Source of the DNA: Streptomyces sp. P3
GTDB taxonomy: Bacteria > Actinomycetota > Actinomycetes > Streptomycetales > Streptomycetaceae
Length of the DNA stretch: 64,000 nucleotides
Assembly (NCBI RefSeq): GCF_003032475.1
Contig: NZ_CP028369.1
Span: forward strand, 9,300,001-9,364,000
Direction of reading: 5' to 3'
Shown: in pieces, positions 52,918-60,752 of the stretch
How positions within the stretch are numbered: the first letter of the stretch is position 1
Layout: the number at the start of each line of letters is the position of its first letter
The notes under the pieces: model-generated
Told to the model about the DNA's origin: nothing
Databases searched by the model: none
Seen by the model: the letters and a program-made list of their open reading frames with translations, nothing else
Made by a program: the position numbers and the translations under genes

Positions 52918-53642
52918 TGAGCCAGGAGACGTCGAACGGCATCGTCTACCCCGAGAGCACCGACCACACCCGGACGTGGGAGCACTGGCAGACGATGGCC
53001 GAGTCCATCGACCCGCAGCTCAGCCCGCCCGACGTGCAGGTGTTCACCTCCTCCGGCACGTGGACCCGGCCCGATGACGCGAAGTGGGTGCGGGTAATGG
53101 TGCAGGCCGGCGGGGGAGGCGGGCACAACGCTGTCGCCACCGGTGCTTCGCAGACATCGTGCGGCGGCGGCGGGCAGGGCGGCGGCTATGCCGAGTCGTA
53201 CCTTCTGGCGTCCGCCGCTGGCGCTTCCCAGGCGGTGACCGTCGGGGCGGGCGGTGCGAGCGGCGGCGGCTCCGGCGGCACCTCATCATTCGGGTCGCTG
53301 GTGTCGGCCACGGGCGGCGGCGGCGGCACAGCCAGCGCCGCCGACGGCACCCCGGGCGCGACAGCAGGAGGGTCCTCGACCCAGACCCTCACCGGCGGCA
53401 TTCGGGTGTCCGGCAGCGGAGGAGGAGCCGGAGCCAAGTTCGGCACCGCGGGCGCGATGGGCGGGGCCGGCGGCAACGCCGTCCTCGGCGGCGGCGCCCG
53501 TGGTGTCGCCACCAACGGCACCGGAGTCACGGGCTTCACCTACGGCGGCGGCGGCTCCGGCGCGGCGAACACCGCCTCCCAAGTCCAGCGCGGAGGCGGA
53601 GCCGGCGGTGACGGCGTCGTCATCGTCATCACATTTTTCTGA
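52917..53642 (+). CDS. Glycine-rich phage tail fibre-type protein
   Basis: A 241-residue protein with a short N-terminal helix region (ETSNGIVYPESTDHTRTWEH), then a domain beginning VFTSSGTWTRPDDAKWVRVM and a Gly-rich body (GG content above one in three from residue 60 on, with repeated GAGGASGGGSGG-type runs), ending in VVIVITFF. The pattern matches the Gly-rich domain of phage tail fibre tips, where polyglycine loops bind receptors. The start ATG overlaps the previous stop (TAATG). Confidence 0.7.
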   Translation: MSQETSNGIVYPESTDHTRTWEHWQTMAESIDPQLSPPDVQVFTSSGTWTRPDDAKWVRVMVQAGGGGGHNAVATGASQTSCGGGGQGGGYAESYLLASAAGASQAVTVGAGGASGGGSGGTSSFGSLVSATGGGGGTASAADGTPGATAGGSSTQTLTGGIRVSGSGGGAGAKFGTAGAMGGAGGNAVLGGGARGVATNGTGVTGFTYGGGGSGAANTASQVQRGGGAGGDGVVIVITFF

Positions 53643-53651
53643 GGAGTAGCA

Positions 53652-54218
53652 ATGCCCTACCTGTCCACCACCGACCTGCACAAGTGCTGCGAGAACGCCA
53701 CCGACCCGTTCCAGCCCCCCGCGCCGCCCCTGCTGCTGGGCGCGCTGGAGACCAGCGAGATCCCCGTCGACCTGTCGTCGTCCAGCTACCGCACCCTGTA
53801 CCGGGTCGTCATGGGCCCCGTCTCACGCGGCGACATGCTGAAGGTGACCGGCGAGGCCCGCGTCACCAACGACGTCGGGGTCGGTATCCCCAACGGCAAG
53901 CGGTACACCGTCGGTGTCGGCTGGCACTTGTGGATCTACGACTACAGCAACCCGCTGAAGACGGCGGGCCCGTGGTGGCAGATCTCCCAGCTGCGCGGTC
54001 AGAACGTCACCGTGGACATGCACCACATGACGCTGGCCGTCACCACCCTGGCCGAGGTTCCCGACGACTGGACCGACGGACACCGCCCAGTCGTCGTCCT
54101 GCGCGCCGACGCCCACTCGACCGCCTGGAACTACAACGGGGGCAACGACACGTTGACCGCCGACGCCGGATACGGGCAGCTCATTGCCAAGCACTACGTG
54201 CCCGCCCCTGCCGCCTGA
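53652..54218 (+). CDS. Phage structural/accessory protein, unknown
   Basis: A 188-residue protein located between the fibre-type gene and the endolysin. Beta-rich (YRTLYRVVMGPVSRGDMLKV, YTVGVGWHLWIYDYS, LAVTTLAEVPDDW), possibly a jelly-roll head-fibre or tail-spike accessory. The start ATG has AGGAG upstream. I do not recognise a family. Confidence 0.55.
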   Translation: MPYLSTTDLHKCCENATDPFQPPAPPLLLGALETSEIPVDLSSSSYRTLYRVVMGPVSRGDMLKVTGEARVTNDVGVGIPNGKRYTVGVGWHLWIYDYSNPLKTAGPWWQISQLRGQNVTVDMHHMTLAVTTLAEVPDDWTDGHRPVVVLRADAHSTAWNYNGGNDTLTADAGYGQLIAKHYVPAPAA

Positions 54219-54282
54219 CCCCACCCCACCCCGCCCGCCCTGAGCCTGATGGCCGGGGCGTTTCTCATGCCCGGGAGGGCCC

Positions 54283-55365
54283 ATGAAGTTGATCACCAGA
54301 GCGGCCTGGGGTGCGCGCCCACCCCGCTACGACCTCGTGTACATCGCTGGCACGCAGGGTGTGAAGGTGCACTACGAGGGGACCTACGTCCCGAAGTCCC
54401 TCGCGGCCGCGGACGCGCACGGCTCCTGCGCCGGCCACGTACGCGACATCCAGGCCAGCCACCTCGCCAACGTGAAGGAGGACTACAGCGACATCGCGTA
54501 CTCGGCGCTGGTCTGCCCGCACGGCTTCACGTTCGAGGGGCGTGGCCAGCACCGCAAGACCGCCGCGAACGGCGACCAGACCCTCAACAAGCGGGACTAT
54601 GCGGTGTGCGCGATGCTCGGCAACTCCGGCCTGGTCCAGCCCACTGACGCGATGCTCGACGGCCTGGTCGACGCCGTCCAGTGGCTGCGGTCCGGGGGCG
54701 GTGCGGGCAGCGAGATCCTCGGACACCGCGACGGGTACGCGACCGAGTGCCCGGGCGCCACGCTGTACGCGTGGGTGAAGGCCGGCGCGCACCGCCCGGA
54801 CGGAACGAGCGCCGGCGGCGGGTCGGGGATCGCCCGCTACCAGGTCGTCATCAACAAGCTGCCGTACGGGTACGGCGCCGAGGGCGCGCACGTCACCGCG
54901 GTCGGGCGGGCGCTCGTCGCCGCAGGGTTCGGCCGGCACTACGCCGAGGGGCCCGGGCCGCGGTGGACCGACGCCGACACCGAGTGCTTCAGCGATTTTC
55001 AGGTGAGCCTCGGTTACAAGGGGACGGCCCCGCACGAGGACGCCGACGGCGTGCCCGGCCCGGTCAGCCTGCAGAAGCTCCTCGGCCACCTCCCCGGCGC
55101 GACGAGCACCACGACGCTGCCGCCGTTCCCCGGCCGGAGCGCGTTCGTCCTCGGCAAATCCAACCCCGCCGTCACGACGCTGGACAACGGGTTGATCCGG
55201 AAGGGCTACGCCCGCCACCACGCGGGCGCGGCCTACACGCCCGGGCCCCTGTTCAGCGAGAACACGCGCCTGAACGTCCGGGACTTCCAGCGCGCCACCC
55301 CGGCTCTCGCGGGCGACGCCGACGGCTACCCGGGCCCGCTGACCTGGAAGCTCCTCCTCTCCTGA
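54283..55365 (+). CDS. Endolysin: N-acetylmuramoyl-L-alanine amidase with two peptidoglycan-binding domains
   Basis: A 360-residue endolysin. The PGRP/amidase_2 domain (1-165) opens MKLITRAAWGARPPRY; zinc ligands are HYEG (His at about 30), and HRDG and CPG in LGHRDGYATECPG (about 147-159). It is followed by two peptidoglycan-binding repeats: FSDFQVSLGYKG with DADGVPGPVSLQKL (about 200-270) and VRDFQRATP with DADGYPGPLTWKLL (about 285-360). It cleaves the amide between muramic acid and the stem peptide at lysis. GGGAGGG precedes the ATG. Confidence 0.9.
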   Translation: MKLITRAAWGARPPRYDLVYIAGTQGVKVHYEGTYVPKSLAAADAHGSCAGHVRDIQASHLANVKEDYSDIAYSALVCPHGFTFEGRGQHRKTAANGDQTLNKRDYAVCAMLGNSGLVQPTDAMLDGLVDAVQWLRSGGGAGSEILGHRDGYATECPGATLYAWVKAGAHRPDGTSAGGGSGIARYQVVINKLPYGYGAEGAHVTAVGRALVAAGFGRHYAEGPGPRWTDADTECFSDFQVSLGYKGTAPHEDADGVPGPVSLQKLLGHLPGATSTTTLPPFPGRSAFVLGKSNPAVTTLDNGLIRKGYARHHAGAAYTPGPLFSENTRLNVRDFQRATPALAGDADGYPGPLTWKLLLS

Positions 55366-55379
55366 AAGCGAGACCCGCC

Positions 55380-55703
55380 ATGCCCAGCAACCTGTTCGTC
55401 TCGATGATGCGGACCCTCGTCCCGATCGTCGCCGCCCTGGTCATCAGCTGGACAGGACGCCTGGGGATCCCGGTCGACAGCAACGCCGCGGCGAGCGCCG
55501 TGGCGCTCGGCCTCGCCGCCGCCTACTACCTGCTGTTCCGGGGTCTGGAGTGGCTGGCCGCGCGCCTGTCCTGGGCGCCGCTGCAGCGCGCCGCCGGCGT
55601 GTTCCTCGGGTGGGCTCAGCCGCCCGCGTACGGCGGCAAGGACGACGATCTGCGCGCCGCGCTGCAGCGGGCGCAGGGCGGGGACCGGAGCAGCGGTTCC
55701 TGA
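55380..55703 (+). CDS. Holin-like small membrane protein
   Basis: A 107-residue protein with two transmembrane helices (about residues 9-24 and 38-55) and a hydrophilic, charged C-terminus, located directly after the endolysin. Size, topology and position fit an actinophage holin that forms the pore for endolysin release. The family is not individually recognised. Confidence 0.7.
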   Translation: MPSNLFVSMMRTLVPIVAALVISWTGRLGIPVDSNAAASAVALGLAAAYYLLFRGLEWLAARLSWAPLQRAAGVFLGWAQPPAYGGKDDDLRAALQRAQGGDRSSGS

Positions 55704-55732
55704 CGTTCCATCGCACGACCTGAGGAGCCACC

Positions 55733-55996
55733 TTGGACGCGACCACCCTCGGGACCCTGCTCGTCGGTGTGGGGGCGGTCGTCGGCGCGGTGGTGACGTA
55801 CCTCGGTAAGCGGGGCGAGACCGCCCTGACCGGCTACAGCTCGCTCACAGGCGACCTGCAGGAAGAGCGTGACCGGCTCGACCGCAAGGTGGGCGAGCTG
55901 CACGCCGAGATCGCGCAGCAGGCGGCGCTGCGGGCCGCAGACCAGGCGGAGATCGCTCGGCTCCGCGCCCTGATCCCACCCGGAGGAATCCCGTGA
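55733..55996 (+). CDS. Small holin/antiholin-like membrane coiled-coil protein
   Basis: An 87-residue protein: one transmembrane helix (about 7-24, [19 protein letters not shown]) followed by a coiled coil ([20 protein letters not shown]). The start is TTG at 55733 with GAGGAG about 8 nt upstream. Such proteins accompany holins in actinophage lysis cassettes. The stop overlaps the next start (GTGA). Confidence 0.65.
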   Translation: MDATTLGTLLVGVGAVVGAVVTYLGKRGETALTGYSSLTGDLQEERDRLDRKVGELHAEIAQQAALRAADQAEIARLRALIPPGGIP

Positions 55997-56661
55997 CCCG
56001 TACCGAACGGGCACTGGCCCGACGCTGGCGTCCGCTGACGCTGCTGTGCTGGCTGATCGCGCTGTCCGGCGCGGTCATCATTATTTGGGCGCGCATCGAC
56101 GCCGAGACGTCCCGTGCCGACGAGCTCGCCGCGGAGGCCGACCGGCGGGGCCAGGCCGTCAGCACGCTCGCCACGGACGTACGGCAGCTGCGGACGCAGG
56201 TGTCGGGCGAGGGCCAGACGCCCGTGGCTCCGGACCCGTCCGAGGCCGTCGAGGACCTCCCGGCGCGGGCCGAGGTACCCGTGCCGATCCCGGGCCCCAA
56301 GGGCGACCCAGGCCGCCCGGGCAAGGACGGCACCCCGGGCACCGCCGGCGCCACCGGCGCCCCTGGCGCGGCGGGCAAGGACGGGGCACCCGGGACGGAC
56401 GGCGCGCAGGGCGTGCAGGGGGAACCGGGCGTGCAGGGTGAGCAGGGGCCGGCGGGCGAGCAGGGCCCACGCGGTGAGACAGGTCCTCGCGGCGAGCAGG
56501 GACCGCCCGGGCCGTCGTGCCAAGCCGGCTACAGCCTGCAGGTGCCTGCGTGGGATCCGGACGCGCTGGTCTGCCGGAAGGACGACGTCCCCGACCCAGG
56601 CGGCAGCACACCAGCCGGGCCGCTCGCCGCAGGCCTCGACCCACGCCGCCAGTACCCATGA
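55993..56661 (+). CDS. Membrane-anchored collagen-like protein
   Basis: A 222-residue protein. A single transmembrane helix (about 16-34) is followed by a short coiled coil (38-65), a linker, then an uninterrupted run of about 27 Gly-X-Y triplets (about residues 98-178, such as [16 protein letters not shown]), and a small C-terminal region with two cysteines. Collagen-like tracts are known in phage tail fibres and spikes; placed here after the holins with an N-terminal anchor it could instead be a cell-surface or superinfection-related protein. GTG start; terminator directly downstream. Confidence 0.7.
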   Translation: MTRTERALARRWRPLTLLCWLIALSGAVIIIWARIDAETSRADELAAEADRRGQAVSTLATDVRQLRTQVSGEGQTPVAPDPSEAVEDLPARAEVPVPIPGPKGDPGRPGKDGTPGTAGATGAPGAAGKDGAPGTDGAQGVQGEPGVQGEQGPAGEQGPRGETGPRGEQGPPGPSCQAGYSLQVPAWDPDALVCRKDDVPDPGGSTPAGPLAAGLDPRRQYP

Positions 56662-56666
56662 GAGAC

Positions 56667-56706
56667 GCCCCCTGCACGGCCCACGTGGCCGTGCAGGGGG
56701 CTTTCT
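56667..56706 (+). terminator. Strong intrinsic terminator after lysis cassette
   Basis: GCCCCCTGCACGGCCAC pairs perfectly with GTGGCCGTGCAGGGGGC (56667-56701), followed by TTTCT. It closes the late operon 6 nt after the collagen-like gene. Confidence 0.9.
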
Positions 56707-56813
56707 CGCGTTCGGTGCGTCGCTGTCGGTGGGGGCCGCTATCCTCGTGGCACACGCCCCCGAGGCCCGACACCCGGGGGCGTCGTGCTGTCGAGATCGC
56801 TGGAGCTGGAGTC

Positions 56814-57269
56814 ATGGCGCGCTGGAGTCTGCAGTATTACCTCGGCACGCCACACCGCCCACGGGATGTTGACGCCGAGCTCGACGACCTCCTCGGCGAG
56901 GGCATCGCAGCCGCGCACGAGTACGTCCGCCGGGTGAGCGGCGGCGCCGGCACTCTGCGGGAGGCCGTGCTCCTGGTCGACGACGAGCCTGGCGAGGATC
57001 CGCTGGAGGGTGGCCCGACCATCCCGCTGTGGATCACGTACGTGCCGTACCGGCCGGACGCGGACCCGGACGCCGGCGAGGCTGAGCCTCCTCGGCGCGA
57101 GGTGTTCCACCTGCCCGCCCGGCTCTTCGAGACGAGGGTGAACGCTCAGGGCGTCGCCTCCTACGGCAGCCCGGCGCTGGGGTACCTGCAGCTGGCGGTC
57201 CGCCGGCGTCTGGACGACGGCCGTGAAGGCACCATCCGGAGCGTGGATCTCAAGGCGACCGCGGACTAG
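56814..57269 (+). CDS. Unknown protein convergent with XRE regulator
   Basis: A 151-residue acidic protein with GGAG upstream of its ATG (MARWSLQYYLG). The helix EYVRRVSGGAGTLREAVLL and the beta-rich C-terminus (REVFHLPARLFETRV) show no known motif. It ends with a 4-nt overlap with the converging XRE gene. Probable prophage cargo gene. Confidence 0.6.
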   Translation: MARWSLQYYLGTPHRPRDVDAELDDLLGEGIAAAHEYVRRVSGGAGTLREAVLLVDDEPGEDPLEGGPTIPLWITYVPYRPDADPDAGEAEPPRREVFHLPARLFETRVNAQGVASYGSPALGYLQLAVRRRLDDGREGTIRSVDLKATAD

Positions 57270-58312
57270 GCCCGCCGCGCGGCGTCGTCCAGCCGCGCCT
57301 GGTAGTAGGCGTGATCCCGGGGGAAGGCCACGAGCGACGGCAGCGCAGTGCGGAAGCCGTCGGCGGCGTCCGCCCACCGCTGGCACGCGTACGCCGCGTC
57401 GGCGACCTGCAGCTGAGCGCGCGTCGGATCGAGCCAGTACAGCCAGCCCGGCCGCTCCTCCTCGGCCGGCACCCGCAGCGCCAGCTTGCAGGCCTCCTCG
57501 GCCAGCCTGCGGGCCCGGTCCCGCTCGCCGACCTGCGCGGCCGCCATCGCCTCCTGGTGCACCGCCGCGGCCTCTGCTGCAGGAGACAGCGTGCGCGGGC
57601 CCACGTAGCGCGCGGCCTCGGCGGTGCGCAGGGCACGGACCGGGTCGCCGTGGCTGAGGGAGTAGTAGGCCCGGATGCGCTGCGCCCAGGAAGCCATGTC
57701 GGCATGGCCGCCGTCGACGGCCCATCCGTGCGCGAGGTCGATCCACGCCAGCGCCGACCCGCGCTGTTCGGACTGCCACGCCACCCAGGACAGCCAATGC
57801 GCGTGCTCGGCGGCGAGCAGCATGAGCCGGTCCGCAGCGGCCCCGGCCGCCTGGGGGATGAGCCCGGTCACCGCGTCGAGCTGCTGGCGCACGATGCCCC
57901 ACAGTGCTGTGCCCAGGACCTCGTCCTCTGCGCGGCGATGCTGGGCGAGCACCAGGCCGATCCAGTCGGCGGTGCGCAGATCGGCGCGGCCCACCGAGTG
58001 GGCATGCGCGATGCGCTCGCGGAGCTCGGCTGGCGGCGCCCACGCATCGGGCCCCTGTGGTCTCGGGGCACCAGTCAGTTCTTCCGGCACGTGCAGCCCT
58101 TCGGTGAGGCGGGCCATGAGCTCGGCTGAGGTGACCTGCCGGCGGCCCGATTCGATCGCGGAGATGTGGGGCTGCGGCATGCCCACGATCGGCTCGAGGC
58201 CCCGCTGAGAGAGGCCTGCAGCGCGCCGGTACTCGCGGAAAATGGCAGCCCAGTCCTGGCGTGCCCACGCGGCACGGAGACGGACGTCTGCCCATGGTTC
58301 CCGACTGGCCAT
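57266..58312 (-). CDS. XRE-family regulator with TPR-like C-terminus
   Basis: A 348-residue regulator. The helix-turn-helix (REYRRAAGLSQRGLEPIVGM, PQPHISAIESGRRQVTS) lies at about residues 25-60. The rest is helical with TPR-like repeats (ALAWIDLAHGWAVDGGHADM, AQRIRAYYSLSHGDPVRALR), a layout common in Streptomyces regulators that may sense peptides. The ATG at 58312 is chosen; the open frame continues upstream. A perfect palindrome lies 20 nt upstream and probably allows autoregulation of this gene and the divergent 58418 gene. Confidence 0.85.
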   Translation of the reverse strand: MASREPWADVRLRAAWARQDWAAIFREYRRAAGLSQRGLEPIVGMPQPHISAIESGRRQVTSAELMARLTEGLHVPEELTGAPRPQGPDAWAPPAELRERIAHAHSVGRADLRTADWIGLVLAQHRRAEDEVLGTALWGIVRQQLDAVTGLIPQAAGAAADRLMLLAAEHAHWLSWVAWQSEQRGSALAWIDLAHGWAVDGGHADMASWAQRIRAYYSLSHGDPVRALRTAEAARYVGPRTLSPAAEAAAVHQEAMAAAQVGERDRARRLAEEACKLALRVPAEEERPGWLYWLDPTRAQLQVADAAYACQRWADAADGFRTALPSLVAFPRDHAYYQARLDDAARRA

Positions 58313-58332
58313 AAGGGGACGATACGCCGGGT

Positions 58333-58349
58333 GATACACAGTGTGTATC
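58333..58349. promoter_or_regulatory. Palindromic operator GATACACA-G-TGTGTATC
   Basis: Perfect 8-bp inverted repeat with 1-nt centre in the divergent promoter region between the XRE regulator and the 58418 gene; A/T-rich relative to its surroundings. Confidence 0.7.
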
Positions 58350-58417
58350 GGATCGCTCACAGACCTTGCCGACCATGACGACTCAGCCATCCCGAGTCGG
58401 GTCGGAAGGAAAGCGCA

Positions 58418-58981
58418 ATGTCCCACCACACACCGTCGTCGGTGCAGATGGACCCCAGCACAGACCCCGAAGAGACAGCCGCGGACTGGCTGCTAAGGAC
58501 CCTGCCCGAGCAGGCCCAGGCGCGGATCCTCGCGCTGTGGCAGCGCAAGCTGACGGCCATGCTGCCGCTCGGCGAGGGGCTGTCCGCGGTGAGGATCCCG
58601 AGCGCGCCACTCCGCGCGCTGACGGGCCAGCCCGAGACGCCGTCCGCCGCCATCGACGAGTACCTCGCCCGTGTCCTCGAGGGCGGCCCCGTCATCTGCG
58701 ACCCCGCCAGCCTGCACTACTACGTCATCGTCCCGTCAGGCCTGCCCGCCGCCTGGCACCGGGCCGCCGCCGCGTGGCGAGAGGTCGGCATCATCTACCA
58801 GGGCGAGGGCTCGTGGATGGGCGCGCCCGGTCCGGCGCGCGACGTCCTCGACCCGGATACCTACAGCCTGTACTGGGCAGTCCCCCTCGCCGACCCGCCC
58901 ATGCCGTGCGACCCGTTGGCCGTGGCCCGCCTCGGCGATGACCTCTACCGCGCCGTCACCCACCGGGAGCCGCCCCGATGA
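58418..58981 (+). CDS. Unknown protein divergent from XRE regulator
   Basis: A 187-residue soluble protein with helical N-terminal half (WLLRTLPEQAQARILALW) and an alpha/beta C-terminal half (ICDPASLHYYVIVPSGLPAA, SWMGAPGPARDVLDPDTYSL). The block around YWAVPLADPPMPCDP recalls small actinobacterial proteins that regularly sit beside XRE regulators, but I know no function. The stop overlaps the next ATG. Confidence 0.6.
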   Translation: MSHHTPSSVQMDPSTDPEETAADWLLRTLPEQAQARILALWQRKLTAMLPLGEGLSAVRIPSAPLRALTGQPETPSAAIDEYLARVLEGGPVICDPASLHYYVIVPSGLPAAWHRAAAAWREVGIIYQGEGSWMGAPGPARDVLDPDTYSLYWAVPLADPPMPCDPLAVARLGDDLYRAVTHREPPR

Positions 58982-59091
58982 ACCGACGACGCATCGACTG
59001 GCGCGCCGTGACCTACCTGGGGGTGCTGCTCGTCCTGGCGGTCGCACTAGTGTGGGGCATCCTCAACTGCGGATGCCCGGAGGGGACATGA
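58978..59091 (+). CDS. 37-residue transmembrane peptide
   Basis: A short frame between two ATGA overlaps: MNRRRIDWRAVTYLGV, then a single hydrophobic helix (LLVLAVALVWGIL) and NCGCPEGT. Basic N-terminus in, cysteines out. The tight coupling on both sides supports translation. It could be a holin-like or toxin-like peptide, or an anchor for its neighbours. Confidence 0.55.
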   Translation: MNRRRIDWRAVTYLGVLLVLAVALVWGILNCGCPEGT

Positions 59092-59750
59092 GGCGGCCGC
59101 TGCTCTGGCAGGGGATCCGGGTGCCGTGGATCACGCCGTGGTCCGGCGAGGTGCGCCCCATGGCGGAGGTCGAGATCAGACACGGCAGGGGCGGTGTCGG
59201 CCTCGGCTACGCGGACGAGGTCGACACCGACCGCCGCTTCGATGCCCTGTGGGTACGCCGCGCCGCGACCCCCGGCGTCGGGCGGCCCGACCTGCGCAGC
59301 ATGCACCCCCTGCGCCAGCGTCAGGCGATGACGCACATGCTGTGCCAGGTCTGCGGCACGGCCGTCGACGGCGGCGAGCAGTCTCTGTTCCTCATGCACT
59401 CCCGCCCCGGCGACGCAATCCGTGAGGGCGAGGTCACGGCCGTCCCGCCCGCCCACGACGCGTGTGCGAGAAGGGCCGTGCGGGAGTGCCCGCACCTGCG
59501 CAGGGGATGGGTGGCCGCTCTCGTACGCCGCGCCCCGCTCTGGGGCGTCGCAGGCGTCGCCTACGACCCCCGCACGCTCACGCCGCTGCCCGGCCCGGGC
59601 GCCGGCGGGAGCGGCCTGCACCAGGTGCCGTACGCGGACGCGACGGCTCTACGCTGGCTCCTCGCCGCCCGGCTGCTCGTCAGCCTGCAGGGTGTCGAAC
59701 CCGTCGACGTCGACGGGTTCGCAGACCAGCCCGCGGCCGCCGGCAGGTAG
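59088..59750 (+). CDS. Unknown protein with zinc-binding CxxC, prophage edge
   Basis: A 220-residue protein, ATG overlapping the previous stop. A CQVCG pair lies near residue 87 and two further cysteines (HDACARR, RECPHL, near 125-136) could complete a zinc site in a treble-clef arrangement. Arg-rich. Last gene of the prophage-side block; followed by a hairpin. Not assigned to a family. Confidence 0.6.
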   Translation: MRRPLLWQGIRVPWITPWSGEVRPMAEVEIRHGRGGVGLGYADEVDTDRRFDALWVRRAATPGVGRPDLRSMHPLRQRQAMTHMLCQVCGTAVDGGEQSLFLMHSRPGDAIREGEVTAVPPAHDACARRAVRECPHLRRGWVAALVRRAPLWGVAGVAYDPRTLTPLPGPGAGGSGLHQVPYADATALRWLLAARLLVSLQGVEPVDVDGFADQPAAAGR

Positions 59751-59805
59751 CGGCTCTCCCGATCTCCGCTCCCGGCCCGAGCGCCGGCCAGGCCGGTAGC
59801 GGACC

Positions 59806-59842
59806 GTCGGCTGCTCTGTGCTTCCGGGGCAGAGCAGCCGAC
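59806..59842 (+). terminator. Terminator hairpin at prophage right edge
   Basis: GTCGGCTGCTCTG pairs perfectly with CAGAGCAGCCGAC around an 11-nt loop, with no T-run. It lies between the last prophage-side gene and the MpaB-type gene. Confidence 0.7.
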
Positions 59843-59899
59843 GTGCTGCTGCCTGACCAGCAGTCGCAACAGGCCCTTTAAGGTTGCATCTCCTGGCAG

Positions 59900-60697
59900 A
59901 TGCACGGCGACCCGATGATGTGGGTCGCGGGGATCCGCGCGCTCTACCTCCAGGCGCTGCACCCGCGAGCCGTCCGCGGCGTCACCCAGAACTCCGACTT
60001 CCGGCGCGACGCCTGGGGCCGGCTGATGCGCACCGCCGACTTCGTCGGCACCACTGCGTACGGAACGGCCGAGGCGGCCGAGAAGGCGGGCGCCCGCGTC
60101 CGCAGGATCCACCGCATGCTGTCCGCGACCGACCCGGAGACGGGGGAGCGGTACGGCGTCGACGAGCCCGCGCTGCTGCTGTGGGTGCACTGCGCCGAGA
60201 TCGACTCCTATCTGCAGGTGCTGCGCCGCTCCGGCTACCCGCTCACCGACGCGGCCGCCGACCGCTACGTCGCCGAACACCGCGTCAGCGCCCGACTGGT
60301 GGGCCTCGACCCGGAGACGGTGCCCGCCGACCGGGCGCAGATGGCGGCGTACTTCGACCGGACCCTCCCCGAGCTCGCCGCGGGAGCGGAGGCCCGCGAG
60401 GTCGACGACTTCCTGCGCCGTCCGCCCGTCCACCCCCTGCTGGTCCCGGCACGCGCCGTGCTGTGGCGGCGCGTGGCGAACCTGGCGTATGCCTCGCTGC
60501 CGCCGTACGCCCACGCGCTGTACGGCAGACCCGCCCCCGCACCCGCCGTCGTCACCCGCCGGCTGCGTGCCACGGGCGCCGCGCTGCGCTGCGTTCCCGC
60601 ACGTCTGCGATGGCAGCTCCCGCCCAAACACGTCCTGCGGGCGATGGCGAGACTGGGCCCCGAAAGCCGTCCGGCACCGTACAAGGTGCGACGATAG
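59900..60697 (+). CDS. Oxygenase MpaB family protein, 5' end altered
   Basis: A 265-residue haem-type oxygenase of the MpaB/DUF2236 family: MHGDPMMWVAGIRALYLQAL, HPRAVRGVTQNSDFRRD, LLLWVHCAEIDSYLQVLRRS and RPPVHPLLVPAR are conserved family blocks. In relatives the WQ-(M/L)-HGDP block is preceded by 15-25 more residues. Here WQ precedes the ATG in frame but a TAA lies four codons further up, so the usual start is missing and the internal ATG at 59900 would be used without a good ribosome site. This fits a prophage attachment site inside the gene's 5' end. Host-type gene otherwise. Confidence 0.75.
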   Translation: MHGDPMMWVAGIRALYLQALHPRAVRGVTQNSDFRRDAWGRLMRTADFVGTTAYGTAEAAEKAGARVRRIHRMLSATDPETGERYGVDEPALLLWVHCAEIDSYLQVLRRSGYPLTDAAADRYVAEHRVSARLVGLDPETVPADRAQMAAYFDRTLPELAAGAEAREVDDFLRRPPVHPLLVPARAVLWRRVANLAYASLPPYAHALYGRPAPAPAVVTRRLRATGAALRCVPARLRWQLPPKHVLRAMARLGPESRPAPYKVRR

Positions 60698-60752
60698 GCC
60701 GCCATACTGAACCCTCTGGGGGAGGGCCGGAAAGCGACGGGGGCGGCACACC

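Larger units (their letters stand above)
46106..59885 (+). mobile_element. Defective prophage: siphophage tail and lysis module
   Basis: Gene order is tail-assembly chaperone, tape measure (broken), distal tail protein, tail-associated DUF5047 protein, two or three baseplate or fibre proteins, endolysin, holin-like genes and a collagen-like protein, then a regulator and small genes. Terminase, portal, capsid and integrase genes are absent. Left boundary: the joint with the DnaB-like gene. Right boundary: the truncated 5' end of the MpaB-type gene. Confidence 0.75.
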
